The translations under genes were made by a program, and so were the position numbers. The notes beneath the pieces are model-generated. The model was not told the origin of the DNA and did no database searches. It saw nothing but the letters and a program-made list of their open reading frames with translations. A DNA stretch of 64,000 nucleotides, from positions 516,001-580,000 of the forward strand of contig JANTUC010000012.1 in the NCBI GenBank assembly GCA_026873275.1. Direction: 5' to 3'. Shown here in pieces: positions 10,580-22,607 of the stretch. The number at the start of each line of letters is the position of its first letter. Position 1 is the stretch's first letter. This stretch comes from Pseudopithomyces maydicus. Taxonomy: Eukaryota; Ascomycota; Dothideomycetes; Pleosporales; Didymosphaeriaceae.

Positions 10580-12772
10580 ATGTACCTTTGGAACTTTTAC
10601 AGATACCTTCTTCTTTTCGCAGTGGCAGGTCCCATTGTGCTCGCTATCATTCCGCGGGCAGAGCCGTACGTACATAACTTTGACATATCTCGAAACAACA
10701 ATCTGACTATACCATAGTACCAAGACCCTGGCTTTAAGTGATATCAACGGTATACATAATGATCGATTCCCCATAGCTCTTCAAGCTCGTGCACCAAGGG
10801 GATCGAGAGGTGGCTCTAGGGGTGGCTCCAGACGGCCAGCCAAAACGAGGCCGAAAAAACCGAAAACGAAAAAGCCGGCAAAGAAGAAACCCACCAAGAA
10901 ACCCATAAAGAAGCCTACGAAGAAACCCACCAAGAAGCCTACGAAGAAGCCTACGAAGAAGCCCACCAAGAAGCCTACCAAGAAGCCTACCAGGAAACCT
11001 ACTAAGAAACCCACCAAGAAACCTACCAAGAAGCCCACCACAAAACCAACGAAGACGCCGACGAGCAAAGTCACGCCTTCTACTAAGCCAACTGCTGTTA
11101 CCTTTCCAAAATTGGCCGTTCCCTACGTTGATACACAGACCGACTTGTGCTTTATCTACATCGACTGTTACGACAAGAATGCTGGGACATCTGGAACGAT
11201 AGCCGCTCGAGGAGATGCTAATGAAACCCAATACTACGATGAACATTCGATTCTTGAGAAGCGTGCTCGCACTCCAGGAGGATTACAAGCCTTACCTTAC
11301 CCTGAGAGTTCAAAGCTGTACCAAAGTACGTGAATCCAAGATACAAAGAGTCGGTTTCTGCTTTCGCGAAGGTCTGAAATGTTCAGACTTTAATCGTACA
11401 GCCCAAGCCGAAAAGTCCTCTTTTACCCATTCCCCGTTATTCATGAGTAGTATACTGACTTTTAACCTCACCCTGTAGGTCCACGTAATGGCAATCCCGA
11501 GATATTTGAATTTCAGAACAAGAAACTGGGTAGCAGCGTGGTGAAGATGGCCCCCAAAGGTAAAAAAGTAAACTATATCGAATACTCTACGGAACATATA
11601 ATCGAGGTAAACGAATTCGTAAAATCGTATTACCGGCTTCCCTGCTAACCTCCTTTGTAGCTCCAGACGGTCAAGAAATTCCACGAGTACGCAGAGAAAC
11701 GCCATCCAACTTTGGTTCCCTTTTTCCGGAACGAATGGAGCAAGGCGCAGCCTCAGAAGACCATCATCAATCGGAAATACAAACCAAGTTACTCAAACGC
11801 TCAGATGCAGCAGAAAGTGAAGCCACGGCGCCTTTCACTCAACCAGCTCGTTTTCGAGGCTTTGGGCTCCACGGTCAATTGGGAAGCTTTTGTTCTCCTT
11901 CATGGCGGAATCAACGGGTTCAAGAAAGAGTTGTGGTCTGGGCGCAACCCAATGACTCCCGCCAACTACGACAAGGCATATAAAAACGCCCTGACTGGTG
12001 CTCGCCCTTCAGCCGACTACCTGAGTGTCCTTCGTACGGTATGCCACTTCTATCCTATCCTTACATCACACGCAAGTAGCTTATCGCTTGGCAGGTTTTT
12101 GGAGTCTACAGCTATCTTCGCAACCCGACTGTCGTAGCCAAAATGCGCAAGATCAACGACGACGTCAAGCTCGAGCTTAAGAATGCCCCCCAGATCACTG
12201 GGCAGCAGAATGCCGTCGGCCTCGACACACTCTGGGATTCTTTCATGAGAGAGCTTTTCTCTGATATGGATACCTGGACTCGTAAATGGTTGACGGCCCG
12301 CCTCCAAGAGGTGGAAAGCCCGATCCTCGCCAAGATCAAGCACTACGAGCAGCTTCTCCGTGTGCGACAGCGCGACGAGAGAGCCGCGCAAGGCCAGCCG
12401 AAAGGCAAGAAGAAGGGAGTCGCAACGCCATCCACATATGCCCAGAAGCGGCGGCAGGAGCAGCAAAGGCTGACGACGAAGCTACAACGCGAGAAGAAAG
12501 AGGTCACCCAGACAGCCGCCCATTTGAGGACATTGGAAAGCACCAGCATGAAGACAATGACTAAGTCGCAGCGGGATGCTCACAAGATTAGGATTGCGGC
12601 GGCAAAAGTGGATTGGTTCGACGCGACGAAGGATCGCGGCTTGACGCAGAGGAAGATTCACGAGTTGTATGCCCATTCGATCAGTAACATCATCAAGAAC
12701 TTGAAGAAGGACTTGACTCGTGTGCGTCACTACAAGAGGCAGATTTCTCAACTGCAGATGCCGAGGCTATAG
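10580..12772 (+). CDS. secreted Lys/Pro/Thr-repeat protein with coiled-coil C-terminus, unknown function
   Basis: Five exons: 10580-10665, 10718-11325, 11479-11606, 11661-12038 and 12095-12772; all joins keep frame. The first exon gives a hydrophobic signal sequence (LLLFAVAGPIVLAII). Next comes an Arg/Gly stretch, then a tract of KKPT tetrapeptides (about residues 75-135), then VDTQTDLCFIYIDCYDKN. Exons 3-4 contain YIEYSTEHIIELQTVKKF; a TEH-x3-E-x-Q-x2-x-K-F motif of this kind recurs in uncharacterised secreted fungal proteins. The last 200 residues are Lys/Arg/Gln-rich and helical, likely coiled coil. Total about 625 residues. The KKPT tract resembles a cationic linker that could bind polyanions such as cell-wall polymers or nucleic acid (inference). 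I cannot assign a family. Confidence 0.75.
10881..11060 (+). repeat. 12-bp tandem repeat encoding KKPT
   Basis: About fourteen units of a degenerate 12-mer (AAGAARCCYACC) sit in frame inside the preceding gene. Third positions vary (aaa/aag, cct/ccc) while the KKPT peptide is kept, with occasional KPI, RKP or TKP variants, which suggests selection on the peptide. The antisense frame reads as a Gly/Phe/Val/Leu repeat and is a shadow. Confidence 0.9.
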
Positions 12773-13327
12773 AGTATGACTATTTGCGGTTATCTAGAAA
12801 TTCGCCAGTAGAGTTTGGAAGGGGTGGGGGGTTAGTTTTTCAGGCGGTATTAGAAGAATCAATTGACTTCCTCCTCGGACGATAACGAACGTGTTGCTCA
12901 CGATCTGAGATGTGGTGGAGGTTGTTTACTTTTCATCATGGCGCTAACGCATAGATCGTATACATAGATAGCTAAGCACTACAGCAGGTCGCCAACCTTC
13001 GTATCAAGCGTGTCCAACTATACTAGCGACCATCTTCCTCGAATTTGTCCTATCACGAGCAGTTTGTTTATCATTAATGGAATGGAAGGAATTTTGAAAG
13101 AGCGAATATGGTCAACTAGAAGGGTGGCTAGGGGGCCGTGCTGTTTGCCTCGTTGCCTCTTTGTCGGAGGCATAGTGGGGGCGAAATGCACGCACGATAC
13201 GGCGGACTTATAACGGCAAATCAAGCACCCAAAGCCTACTCTGTATCTTACATTTCCCTCTTCAATCGTCTGCCCACGGCTTGATATATCCCTTCACTGA
13301 CGATACCCGAGCCCTCATTCCAGAACA
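12773..13327. other. intergenic between convergent genes
   Basis: About 555 bp after the stop codons of two converging genes. Unsupported short frames at 13010-13224 on both strands. No repeat recognised. Confidence 0.5.
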
Positions 13328-14176
13328 CTACTTCGAAACCGCCGCCTCCTTCTCCTCAGACTTCCCCCACCCAACCTCAACCTGACTCCACGCCCACCGA
13401 TACTTCTCCCTCGCCACATCACACAACTCCTCACTCGCCTTCCCCCAACCCCCTCCCCACCCTCCAAATCCTTCCCGACACAAAGCCCCCCATCCCTCTC
13501 CCAAATCCTCATCTTCGCCGCAAACCTCCCTCCCAATCCACACCGGGGCCCGTGCGATTATTCTTCCACCCACCCAGCATCTCCGCGGGCGTCCTCAACA
13601 CCCACGAGAACTGCCCCGGGACGACAGGCTCTCCGATTTCCGCTCGGAGGGATAGACGGCGCGACTGGAGGCCGAGCAGGAGGAGCGCGATGGCGAGGAG
13701 GTAGCCGAGGAGCTTCGCGGAGCGCTGCCAGCGGGCTTTCTCATCGAGGGCTTTTTGGCGGCTTTTTTGGCGGCTTTTGTGGCCTTGAGGGCGGCGCTGA
13801 CGGCCTTTTCGCGGCTGTGCACGACGGTTTGCCGGTGCTGGTCGTTTTGGTGCAGGATGCCTGATAAAAGGGTGGCGCGGCCTAGATTCGGCTTCTGTGA
13901 TTTGCGTTCTTCTTTGGGTCTGCGCTCTGCGTTGGTGAGGTCTTTTTCGATGAGGTTGGGTCGGGGTTTGTTGGCACGTGAGCGGGTGGGCGGGGCGCCT
14001 TTGGTGGGGAGGGCGTCGTGGAGGGGGACGACGGAGCCGTTGGGGAGGTGGATGTATTCGCTTTCGTAGGCGGTTTTGTTCGTGTAAGGTATTTCGTTCG
14101 AAGGGTAGGTCTCTTTGTGGGTGGGCTTGACTGGATTGGGTGGAGGCGCGACTTTGCGACGGGAAGGTTGTGACAT
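13328..14176 (-). CDS. single-pass membrane protein of unknown function, frame broken twice
   Basis: The ATG at 14176 starts a basic, proline-rich N-terminal half (MSQPSRRKVAPPP). It then has a KKAAKK stretch, a membrane helix (LLGYLLAIALLLLGL), and a C-terminal Gly/Trp-rich part with REKYRWAWSQVEVGW, ending at 13328. The three parts lie in three frames. At 13752-13756 a T5 run on the plus strand should be T6 to join KKAAKK to ALDEKARW; the neighbouring unit of the same repeat does have T6. At 13569-13575 one more C is needed to join TPAEMLG to GGRIIARAP. Both breaks are one-base losses in homopolymers, so I treat the gene as real. About 280 residues; I recognise no family. Confidence 0.55.
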
Positions 14177-14659
14177 TTTGGTACGGTTGATCGGACGTTG
14201 AGAGCGACTGGGGTGAGATTGGATGGATTATTGTTGGGATGGTGTGGGTAGGATGCGAAGGGTCCCATGGGGATGGTGGTATCTTACTGTCTTGGTGTGA
14301 CGGGGTTCCGCAAGCGGTCTGGGTGGTGACTATTCTTTGTGAGTAATGTGTAAGACTGCCATGCGACACACAAGAAAACCAAGGACGGGGCTAAGACAAG
14401 AGCTTAACGGAACGTCAAGTCGCGCGGGGTACAATACTAACAACATGACGGACCTCTAACCAGCAGAAGCAACCGCGACGGAGACAAATAGGACACATTG
14501 AGGAAGAGATGGTGAGTGGCGGTACTCTTGCGGTACTCGCGACTTGCATTTACAGGCTATATTAAATTATACAGGCGAGCAGAAAAACATCTTCAACCCA
14601 GTGGTATACCCTTCCGAACTCCACAGCAACAGTCGATCTTCTGGCTCCGGGAAGGCGCT
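14177..14659. other. intergenic
   Basis: About 480 bp between the start of the membrane-protein gene and the stop of the permease, both on the minus strand. It holds the upstream region of the former. No other feature seen. Confidence 0.45.
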
Positions 14660-16586
14660 CTAGAAGAGCTTGTGCCACCACCGGCGCCAAGTGGGCCAGG
14701 AAGCCTCCTTAGCACGCTGAGCGTTGATGTAGTCCCAGTCGAGCTCTCTCCTGCCCGTGTCGACATCGATCTGGTCGATGCTGAGCCATCCCTCCTTCTT
14801 CCACAGGTATCCGCAGATCCAGAAGAAACCGACGACGAAGAAGGCGAGGTAGCCGTAGAAGAATTGGTAGGCAGTTCCGGTCTTGGTGCCAAGGGGAGAG
14901 ACGGAGACGTAAAACTAAAAGAGTCAGTATGAATTTCCTAGATGACTTTGGATTGATGGCGTACCTGAGCAACCAAGACGATGACGATGAGGAAGATACT
15001 GAGCCACGAGCCCCAGACACCGCAGAGGGCCTTGAATGGAATCTCGTCGAGAGTGTGGCCGTTGTGGGCCCAAGCCTTGCGGAAACGGATGTGGGCAAAG
15101 CAGATGGATCCCCAAGTGAAGAGAGCAGCAAGACCGGAGACGTTGAGGAACCAGTTGAAGATGGTCTCACCAGTAGCAGCCAAGTTCATGTATCCGAGAG
15201 CGCCCATGGCAAGGATGATGCCAACCGAGAAGAGAGGACGTCCGGAACGGTCGATGTAGGCGAAGATCTTGGGGGCATAGCCCTGCTCGGCGAGAGCAGT
15301 GAGCGTACGGGAACCACCATAGACACCGGAGACACCGATGGAGATGACTGAGACGAGAATCACGGCGTTCATGAAGTGGTCGTAACCCCACAGGTGGGCA
15401 TTGCGGGCGGCGATGACGAAAGGCGACGACTTGGTGTCACCAGATCCGGAACCGAGGAGATCTTCCGAGTCGGAGGGCACGAGGAGACCGACAAGGAAAA
15501 GACCAAGCACAAAGAAACTATTGGTCAAAATTAGTTGTTGGCTTGAACAAAGACATCAACGTGTGGAACTTACAGGGTGATTCGCCAGAAGACCTGCTTA
15601 ATGGCCGTGGGCAATGACTTGAGGGGATTCTTTGTTTCGGCGGCGGCGAGACCGACAAGCTCGGTTCCGGAGAAAGAGAAGGCGGCAGTGACAAACACAC
15701 CACAGAAGCCCTTGAAGCCATTTCGGAAGGCGCCCGGGTTGTACCACGTGCCGGCACCCCAGTAGTGGTCGTAGAAGCCGCCCTTGGGTCCACCGCCAAG
15801 AATGAGGACCAAGGCGACGATCATGAAGATGACGGTGGCGGAGAGCTTGATGATGGAAGACCAGAACTCTTCCTCGGCATATCCCAGGGTACCCCAGACG
15901 TTGACGAGAATGATGAACACCCAGAAAACGGTAATCCATACAGCCAGCGGGACGTCTGCGTGCCAATAATCAATCGTTAAACCAGCGACAGTGATCTCGA
16001 GCGGAAGCACGACAGCCCATTGGAAGACGTAGTTCCAGCCCATGGCAAAACCCCACGAGGGGTCGATGAAGCGGGACGAGTAGATGTAGAAACCACCGGA
16101 GACAGGGTACATGACAGCGAGTTCACCGAGAGCGTAGACTGCAAGATTGTAAGCCACGGACAAGGGCCAAGATTGCGGCGGCGCGCCACTTACCGACGTT
16201 GAAGATCATGATACCCATGAGAATGAAATCGATGGTCACGGACGCGGGACCCTGGGCGCAAGTCAGTCTGTGAAGTGAGTGGCTGCAGTGAGCTGTCGTG
16301 TACGTACACCACCGCTGAGGGCACTACCGGAACCGACGAAGAAACCAGCGCCAATACTGCCTCCAATGGCAATCATCTGGAGATGGCGAGGCTTCATGGA
16401 CTTGTCGAGCTCGACGGTGCCGGCCGGGCGACGCTGGAAGGACTTGAGGTTCAGACCATTGCGGGTCATGAAGTCCTCCTCCCGGCGCCAGTGCTCGCCA
16501 TGGTCGGCCTCGTAGGCAGGCGCTGCCGTGGGACTGCCAGAGCTGAGCTGCTTCTCGTCGGCCTCGAAGCCTTTGTCAGACGCCAT
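14660..16586 (-). CDS. general amino-acid permease (APC superfamily, YAT family)
   Basis: Five exons: 16586-16308, 16251-16194, 16138-15574, 15517-14965, then about 14911-14660. After a hydrophilic N-terminus, residues near 70-95 read KPRHLQMIAIGGSIGAGFFV, the first half-helix of AA_permease with the GSIGxG substrate-binding turn. A second signature is FSFSGTELVGLAAAET in the TM6-like helix. About twelve membrane helices are present, and the tail has QIDVDTGRRELDW and ends WWHKLF. The last exon shows a frame problem: after the acceptor near 14912 the frame reads FYVSVS, but LGTKTGTAYQFF needs a shift at 14893-14896 (GGGG), equal to two missing bases or one extra. It is a plasma-membrane, proton-driven amino-acid importer by family; specificity is not readable. 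Confidence 0.9.
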
Positions 16587-19500
16587 GGTGAAGGAGAGTT
16601 CTGGGGATACTCGAGGGCGAAATGCAGGAACGAGTATCCGCGGGAGGGGCTCCTTTTAAGGTAGATGAGTGGTGTTTGAGCACCCTTTCACACCATCGGC
16701 ACGGCCGACAAGGGTAGCAATCCCCTCGCCATGGACCATTATTGCCTTCACTCATGGGCGACGCCTACGCCCGTTCGTCTGGGGCGGGGCCGTGCACCGT
16801 ACAGATATCCAACGCCCCTGTGATTGGATCGCCGCGTTGGAGCGATGGCGAAAGCCCCCCGGGGGTGCGATCCAAGACTTTTTCATGACCACCGTTCTTG
16901 TTAGCGGCATGGCGGCTCTTGGTCTAGTCAGGATTAAACGGCGGGGTGCGTACTAGGAAGGCCAGGCTCCGGGGTAGACACTTGTAGAGTGACTATGGCG
17001 CGACAGGCCCACTCGGACGCCTGTGTAAGATGAGCCCTCTCTGATAAGCAGGCGTAAATGTGTCGTTCCAAGCTGTGTAGGGCTCCACCCCTATCTCTGT
17101 GCCCACCCTCTCTGGCCTTGGCTGGACGCCGCTGAGGGCGGAGCGAGACTTGGTGGTGACCGTGGTGCTCGTGGGCGTGTTGCGAGCTGCCACATGCAGT
17201 AAGCCTGGAGGATGCAGACGAGTGAGCGATATCTCTGCAGGCTCGGCGTCTGCTCTCGAACACGCAGACAAGAGCACCGTCTGCGTTACGGCGTGGTTGG
17301 CCAAGGAGGCTTGGGCCGCCGCCGAGCGCTCACGTGCCTCACCCCCGGCGAGCGGACAGCCAGATGCGGCACCTGCCTCATCAGGGCTAACGGCGCCCAC
17401 TTGGCATGCTTCGACGAGTCTCCTGTATACGGAGGCTGATAAGAGAGGCGCCTGTTGGCCACTCGCACCTCGACGAGTCGCGGTCCGGCCTCGGCGGGGC
17501 GCAAATTTGCACCGCATCCATTCACACCGTTACCGCGCGGCAGACACTGGCCTCGTGCCCGGCGACGCCCTCCGCCCCGTCGTCTGCTGCACCCTCGCAT
17601 GCGTCGAGTCGCCTCCAGATCGGCGGTCGACCGCTCCTCGACGCTGTTCCCCAGAAACCCGGTGGTGGAGACGGGGGCCATACCCCACTGATCTTCACCG
17701 CGAACACTGACAGCCCGTCGGGCGTTGGCACACCCCGAGCAATGGGACGCGCCCGCAAATCAGACTGCTCGCCGCTTCCAGACACTAGTCCACCTGTCTG
17801 GGCGATCGAAGACACATAGCTTCGTAAAGCCATGTACCTACGGCGTGGTGTTGACCATATGGCGGCCGCGAGGATGCCACCCTTGCATGCATCATGTGCC
17901 GCTTACCCGGCTCCCTCGCATGGCCGGTGCCCTCTGATTGCATGAGCATTTCCACAATTCCGGAACAGCGAAAAGCACAATCAGACAAAGCACGAGTAAA
18001 ATGAATGCGTTGGAACGCTCCCCTCGCGTGGACCCTTGGGAGGGGGGATTCTAGCGCTCTTCCACGCGCAAGCCGCCCACCAGCCTTGGGACCTCTTGGC
18101 CCGCCTTGGTCGTCGACGGGGCACATCCCCAAAGCAGTAGCTACATTGCTGGAAGCCCTCTTAGCAGTCTTACGCGCAGTATTGAGAATTTGATTGAAAC
18201 AGAAGCCACCATCCCAGCTGCCAGAGCCGTCTAGTCTATGTATGCACCGTACATGCACGCCTCTACCGAACGCCCAACACGACGCCACCATTTCCAAACC
18301 ATTACCCTACCATCCTCGAAGCGTCCATCCCCAGACCCAGACCCACTGTCCCGACACAAACCGCGGGGCGGAAAGGCAAGGCCTCGCATCCCCGGCACGC
18401 AGGCAGCGCAGCCTGCGTCCAGATCCGCCCACAGCCGTGCGCTACCTCCCCTCCCACCCGATAATAGCATCTATCCTGACCACACCGTTGGAACCACGAC
18501 CCCTGCATGCGTCCCTATGTAGGTAGACACACCACCCTCACCACGCGGAAGTCCCGCCTGCACACGGCGTCGCGACGCGCCCGGCGCGTCTTGACCTTGC
18601 TATAGTACCGGGCTAGATCAAGGTAGTGTGTGACTCGAGCATTGCCATTCTCATTCTCCTTCTCTTTGCGCGTCTTCATCTCCGTCAGTACCTTGTCGTG
18701 GATGCTGGCCAGCATAGCACGGATCGATTCGTGCCGCTGTGTCTCGAGATCGCCGAGTGGGATCGACGACGTGGTCGAGTGCCGTCTGTTGCACCGCGCC
18801 GGTGTTGTCGTTGACGTTGACGTTGATGCTGATGCTGATGCTATGTTTGCATGTGGTGGTGGTGGTGGTGGTAAGGGGGTGTCCGCGGGCTCATGAAGCT
18901 GGGCGATAACGCCGGACTGATAAGAGAGCGACGCGGCGAAATGAGCAAAGCTGGTGAGTCTGATGGTATCCGAATGTCCACTGACGACGAAGGAGACCGA
19001 CGCGGCGAAATGAGGAAATCTGGTGAGTCGAATGGCATCCGATCACTCATTGCCAACGACGAACGAGGCGCCACCCCCTCGACCAACCCCGGCCTGCACC
19101 CCGGGGGAAGAGAAACGGATTCCACGGCGACAACGGCGACGGGGTATCCGGCTCCCAGTACGAAAGAGCCGGGACGGGCGGTACCTCCAGATCTGCGGCG
19201 GCCGCCGTTGAAAACGACGTCGTGCCCGGCAGGGGTAAGTCGAGCGGCGCGGCGTGGGCGGACGCGCAGGGCGCCATGTCGACGTGGCGCGGATGCGCTC
19301 GATGGAGAGCTCGAGGGAGTTTGCGTGGGGACGGGCGAGCGGCATTTCGTGGGCTTGTCGCTATCCTCTGCCTTCGTTGATCTGAATGGATGGTCTGGAA
19401 ACGAGCAAAGGCCTGCTTCGCTGATGACTGGATGAGAAAAGAGCGCTTTGCAGTGCGGCACACGATGCTGCTACCGTCTTCTGTGCGAGCGCGAGCTTTA

Positions 19501-20548
19501 AATGTTCCCCCCATTGCATTGGTGGAGGGCACTCTGTTCTTTCTGATGAGATACGTATATACGCCACCGACGCCACAGCGAGCGCATCTGGTGAACATCG
19601 CCGCTGCGATTGGTGTTGTCTTGACTACGGCTGTCGAAACGCAGGGCGTGGGCGTGCGACTCTCCTCTTTAAGAGCGAGCACTTCGTTTCTACGACTCTG
19701 CGGTATGACTGTTCGCGTCTGGGACCAATGGCAGGTGTGAGACCAGTTCTGTGTGTAGACAAAAGCACCGTGGTGTGGCCTCGCTTTGGGTGAGACAGGG
19801 GTCGATACACCAGAGCGTGAGCAGAGCGTGCCCACCACGATGTAGGGCTGAGATGTAGGGCTGAGAAACGTCTCACACGTGGCATGCTTGCTGATCTGCG
19901 GGTCATATTGCGAGGTGGGTACCGTCTGGTCGATCTGTGCATGGTCGCCGAGGTGAGGGTTTCAGGTGAAGTTGGATATATTTATCGATGCCGGGTGACT
20001 CACAGTGCTGGTGACTCATAGTGCAGCGCCCTCTAAGTTATGAAGCAACAGGACACTCGATGTATAAGTAGGTGAGGATAGGTTGATCCATCTTTCGGCA
20101 TTCGATCGATCGGTCGAGCAGCAATTCAATCTTTTGATCAACGTCGCAAGGACCTGTATAGGTCTTACCGACTCCACAAAGGTAGATCAGACGCAACGAA
20201 TCCAACGATAAGGAGCACCAGAGCAATACGCCAAACATGAGACGTTTAACGGAATTGACGAGAGCGCGGGATGCATGTTGGGGCCGAGCAACAAGGCACG
20301 TCGGTGTTCTCCATTACCTGTCTACTTGAATTTGTTTTTCACTGAGGTCCTCCCGACGTCTATAAAAAGACTGGCCGTGAGGCGACATAAGACATTACAC
20401 AACTGATGGAGTTGAATCTGATGACACTATAGGCTAGGAGTCGTAGAATCTCGTAACTCGTAAAATGCAGTTTCACGATGCCGCCTCCCATCAACTGCAC
20501 CGTACACTTCCCCCTTTCCCTCCACCCACAACATTGTCTAATTTCTTT
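16587..20548. other. 4-kb GC-rich region without a confident gene
   Basis: Many overlapping open frames occur on both strands (for example 17099-17710 plus, 16993-17517 minus, 18893-19435 plus), as expected from high GC. None has a recognisable domain, a consistent codon pattern or exon joins. The best coding-like stretch is on the minus strand at about 18500-19050, continuous through HANIASASAS, DLETQRHESIRAMLASIHDK and VTHYLDLARYYSK, but its start and end are not clear. The first part should hold the permease promoter; a GCGGGG (CreA-type) site lies near 16787. A TATAAAAA string lies at 20361 on the plus strand without an obvious gene behind it. Confidence 0.4.
18930..19042. repeat. 44-bp direct repeat, two diverged copies
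   Basis: Copies at 18930-18973 and 18999-19042 share GACGCGGCGAAATGAG and GGTGAGTC, and end in ATCCGA, with about six differences. Both strands stay open across the pair: plus GESDGIR / GESNGIR, minus IRLTSFAHFAAS / IRLTRFPHFAAS. They therefore may be part of a small coding repeat. Confidence 0.7.
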
Positions 20549-22492
20549 TTAAACCCTCGACTCAGCCTCACCGTCCACTCCAAGCACACGTCCACTGTCA
20601 TCCATTGTAACCTTGACCTTCTTTGTGGACGCTTTCCTCGGGTTCTTCGCCTCGAAGATATCCTTCAGCTCCTCGAGCGTCTTTCCTGCCGTCTCAACGA
20701 AGAAGCTACGAGCAATTAGTATCCTTGTCTTGCGTTTCTGCACACGTGTGCGAAGGGAAGATACTCACAAGTACACAACGATCATCTCCACCACGATCCA
20801 CACAATGTACACGAGATACAGCTTCCACTGGATCTTCTCGATACCCACGCTGATACCAAACGTGTTGACCACCATGGCCACGTTGATGAACAAGAAGTTG
20901 ATACCCGAGCCCTTGGCACGCATGCGGTTGTCGAAGCACTCGACGGCGTACAGCGTCTGCAGGGAGTCCATCCCCAGGCGAAGAAAATACCGAAGAGGTA
21001 GATGGAGACAATGGTTCCATACGCATAGTTGTTATCGGGTCTTGCAGTCGCAGTGAAGGCGGTGAGTAGCACGTAGGAGAAGAGGGCGCCGACGAGACCC
21101 CAAAGGAGCATGGTGCGGCGACCGAGACGATCCAAAAGGGTAGCTCCGTAAATGGCGGCAATCATGCTGAAGATGGGGTTGATGGCGTTGATGATGAGTT
21201 TCTTGTCGACGGACTTGATGCCCGCGTTGTCGATCATAGACGGCATGAAGTAGCTGACGACGTTGTTTCCAGACCCTGAACATCACATGATCAGCATTCT
21301 ATATGCATTGAAAAGAAAAACAGCGGAAGGAAATTGCAAGCCTTACATTGGCCAAAGAATGACATGCAGACGACCATCATCAGTCTGTAGCGTGCAGCAC
21401 GTGTGTTAACAAGCTCGCGGAGATCCCACCACGGGTTATCATTCCTGAAGCGCGCAAAATCCTCAGTAATCTCACGGATCTGGAGCTGTACGACTGGCGC
21501 GTTGGGGTCTTCCTCGCCGTGATACTTGGCCAAGATGGCGATCGCCTCTTCGCGCCTATCCTTGGAAAGCAGCCATCGGGGTGATTCCGGGAAGAACATG
21601 ACCATGAGGGCTACAATGCCGGGGAGAATGCACTGCACGACCGTGGGAAGACGCCACGCCCACGAAGACTGGGGCATGTGCTTGTTTGTGCCGTACTGCA
21701 GCTGTTAGCCCGGTACGACTCGTTCTTGGAATACAGGAAGTCATACGGTTGTCCATCCGGCGAGAATGTTACCCAGCCACCAGAAATTGTTGTACATTCC
21801 AGCCATTGTACCTCTGAGACTCGGATGCGCCAGCTCCACCGCATACGCAGGAGCTACTGCACTTGCAATGCTAGCTCCCAGACCCAGGACGAAACGGCCA
21901 CCGATGAACTGGCTCTGCGTGTGGGCCGTTGCCTGGATGGCAGTGCCGATCACCACGACTACGCAGCCCACGAAAATGGCGAAGCGGCGACCCCAGTTGT
22001 CAGCGAGGAGTCCGCAAAAGGGAAATGCAGCAATCTGGCCGAGATTGTAAGAAATAAAGACGATTCCTGTGGCGGCACCCGCGCTCTTCAGACCGAAGGT
22101 CTTTTGGTAGGAATCCATCGCGTTGATGGCACCCATGAGAGAAGAATCGAAACCATTGAGTGTCGAGACGAGGTAAGACACGGACATGATGAAGCAGAGC
22201 TTGATCATGTTTTTTGAGCGAAAAGAGGGCTTTTGCCCCTCAATGGCGGCAGCTGCATGCTGTTAGAAGAGTTGTCGTTTGCACACATGGCGGAAAGTGA
22301 GAAAGCTGGCGAGGGAACCAAGCTGGAAGACCGATGAAGGGAAACAAGTTGGAAAGCTGGTGGGGGGAAGTTGCACGAACCCAGAGCAACCGACGCGGCA
22401 TTGGTCTCTGTAACGCGCGTCGCCGTGTGTTTCTCAGTGTCTTCATTGCTGATGTGGTGCTCAACAGCACCGAATTCGGACTTCTCCGCCAT
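20549..22492 (-). CDS. MFS sugar transporter (lactose permease / hexose transporter-like)
   Basis: Five exons: 22492-22381, 22252-21747, 21695-21347, 21275-20769 and 20705-20549. Sugar-porter signatures appear in order: NGFDSSLMGAIN in the first helix, GLLADNWGRR (loop 2-3), GRFVLGLGAS, ELAHPSLRGTM, PESPRWLLSKDRREEA, LLDRLGRRT (loop 8-9), and the terminal FFVETAGKTLEELKDIF. Twelve helices are expected. The frame breaks once, at 20962-20964 (GGG on the plus strand): the family motif GWTPLQTLYAVE requires one more base, otherwise GWTPC runs out of frame. The N-terminus is about 50 residues with no features. It is a plasma-membrane proton/sugar symporter by family; galactose, lactose or cellobiose types are alternatives that I cannot separate. 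Confidence 0.9.
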
Positions 22493-22577
22493 GGCTAGGT
22501 AGGGTCTGTAGCTTCTCACGATGCAGCAGCGAGCGAACCCACACGACAAGGTCGATCAAAAGTGTTGCAGCCCACTT

Positions 22578-22607
22578 GCGGGGTCCACCCCCAACTTCAT
22601 ATATATT
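22578..22607 (-). promoter_or_regulatory. TATA-like box and CreA-type site of the sugar transporter
   Basis: On the minus strand a TATATA string (22600-22607) lies about 110 bp upstream of the transporter ATG. Next to it is GCGGGG (22578-22583), which fits the CreA consensus SYGGRG. Both are inferred from sequence alone. Glucose repression of a sugar transporter would be unsurprising. Confidence 0.4.

Noticed and set aside
10734..11246. Antisense ORF with repeated Gly/Phe/Leu/Val peptide opposite the KKPT tract
   Set aside because: It is the complement of the 12-bp coding repeat; the plus strand has a signal peptide, introns and conserved blocks.
17099..17710. 203-residue plus-strand ORF in the GC-rich region
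   Set aside because: Overlaps similar-length frames on both strands, has no domain or biased composition, and is expected by chance at this GC content.
20465..20719. ORF antisense to the last exon of the sugar transporter, with a TATAAAAA string upstream
   Set aside because: The opposite strand carries a conserved transporter C-terminus; the peptide has no features.
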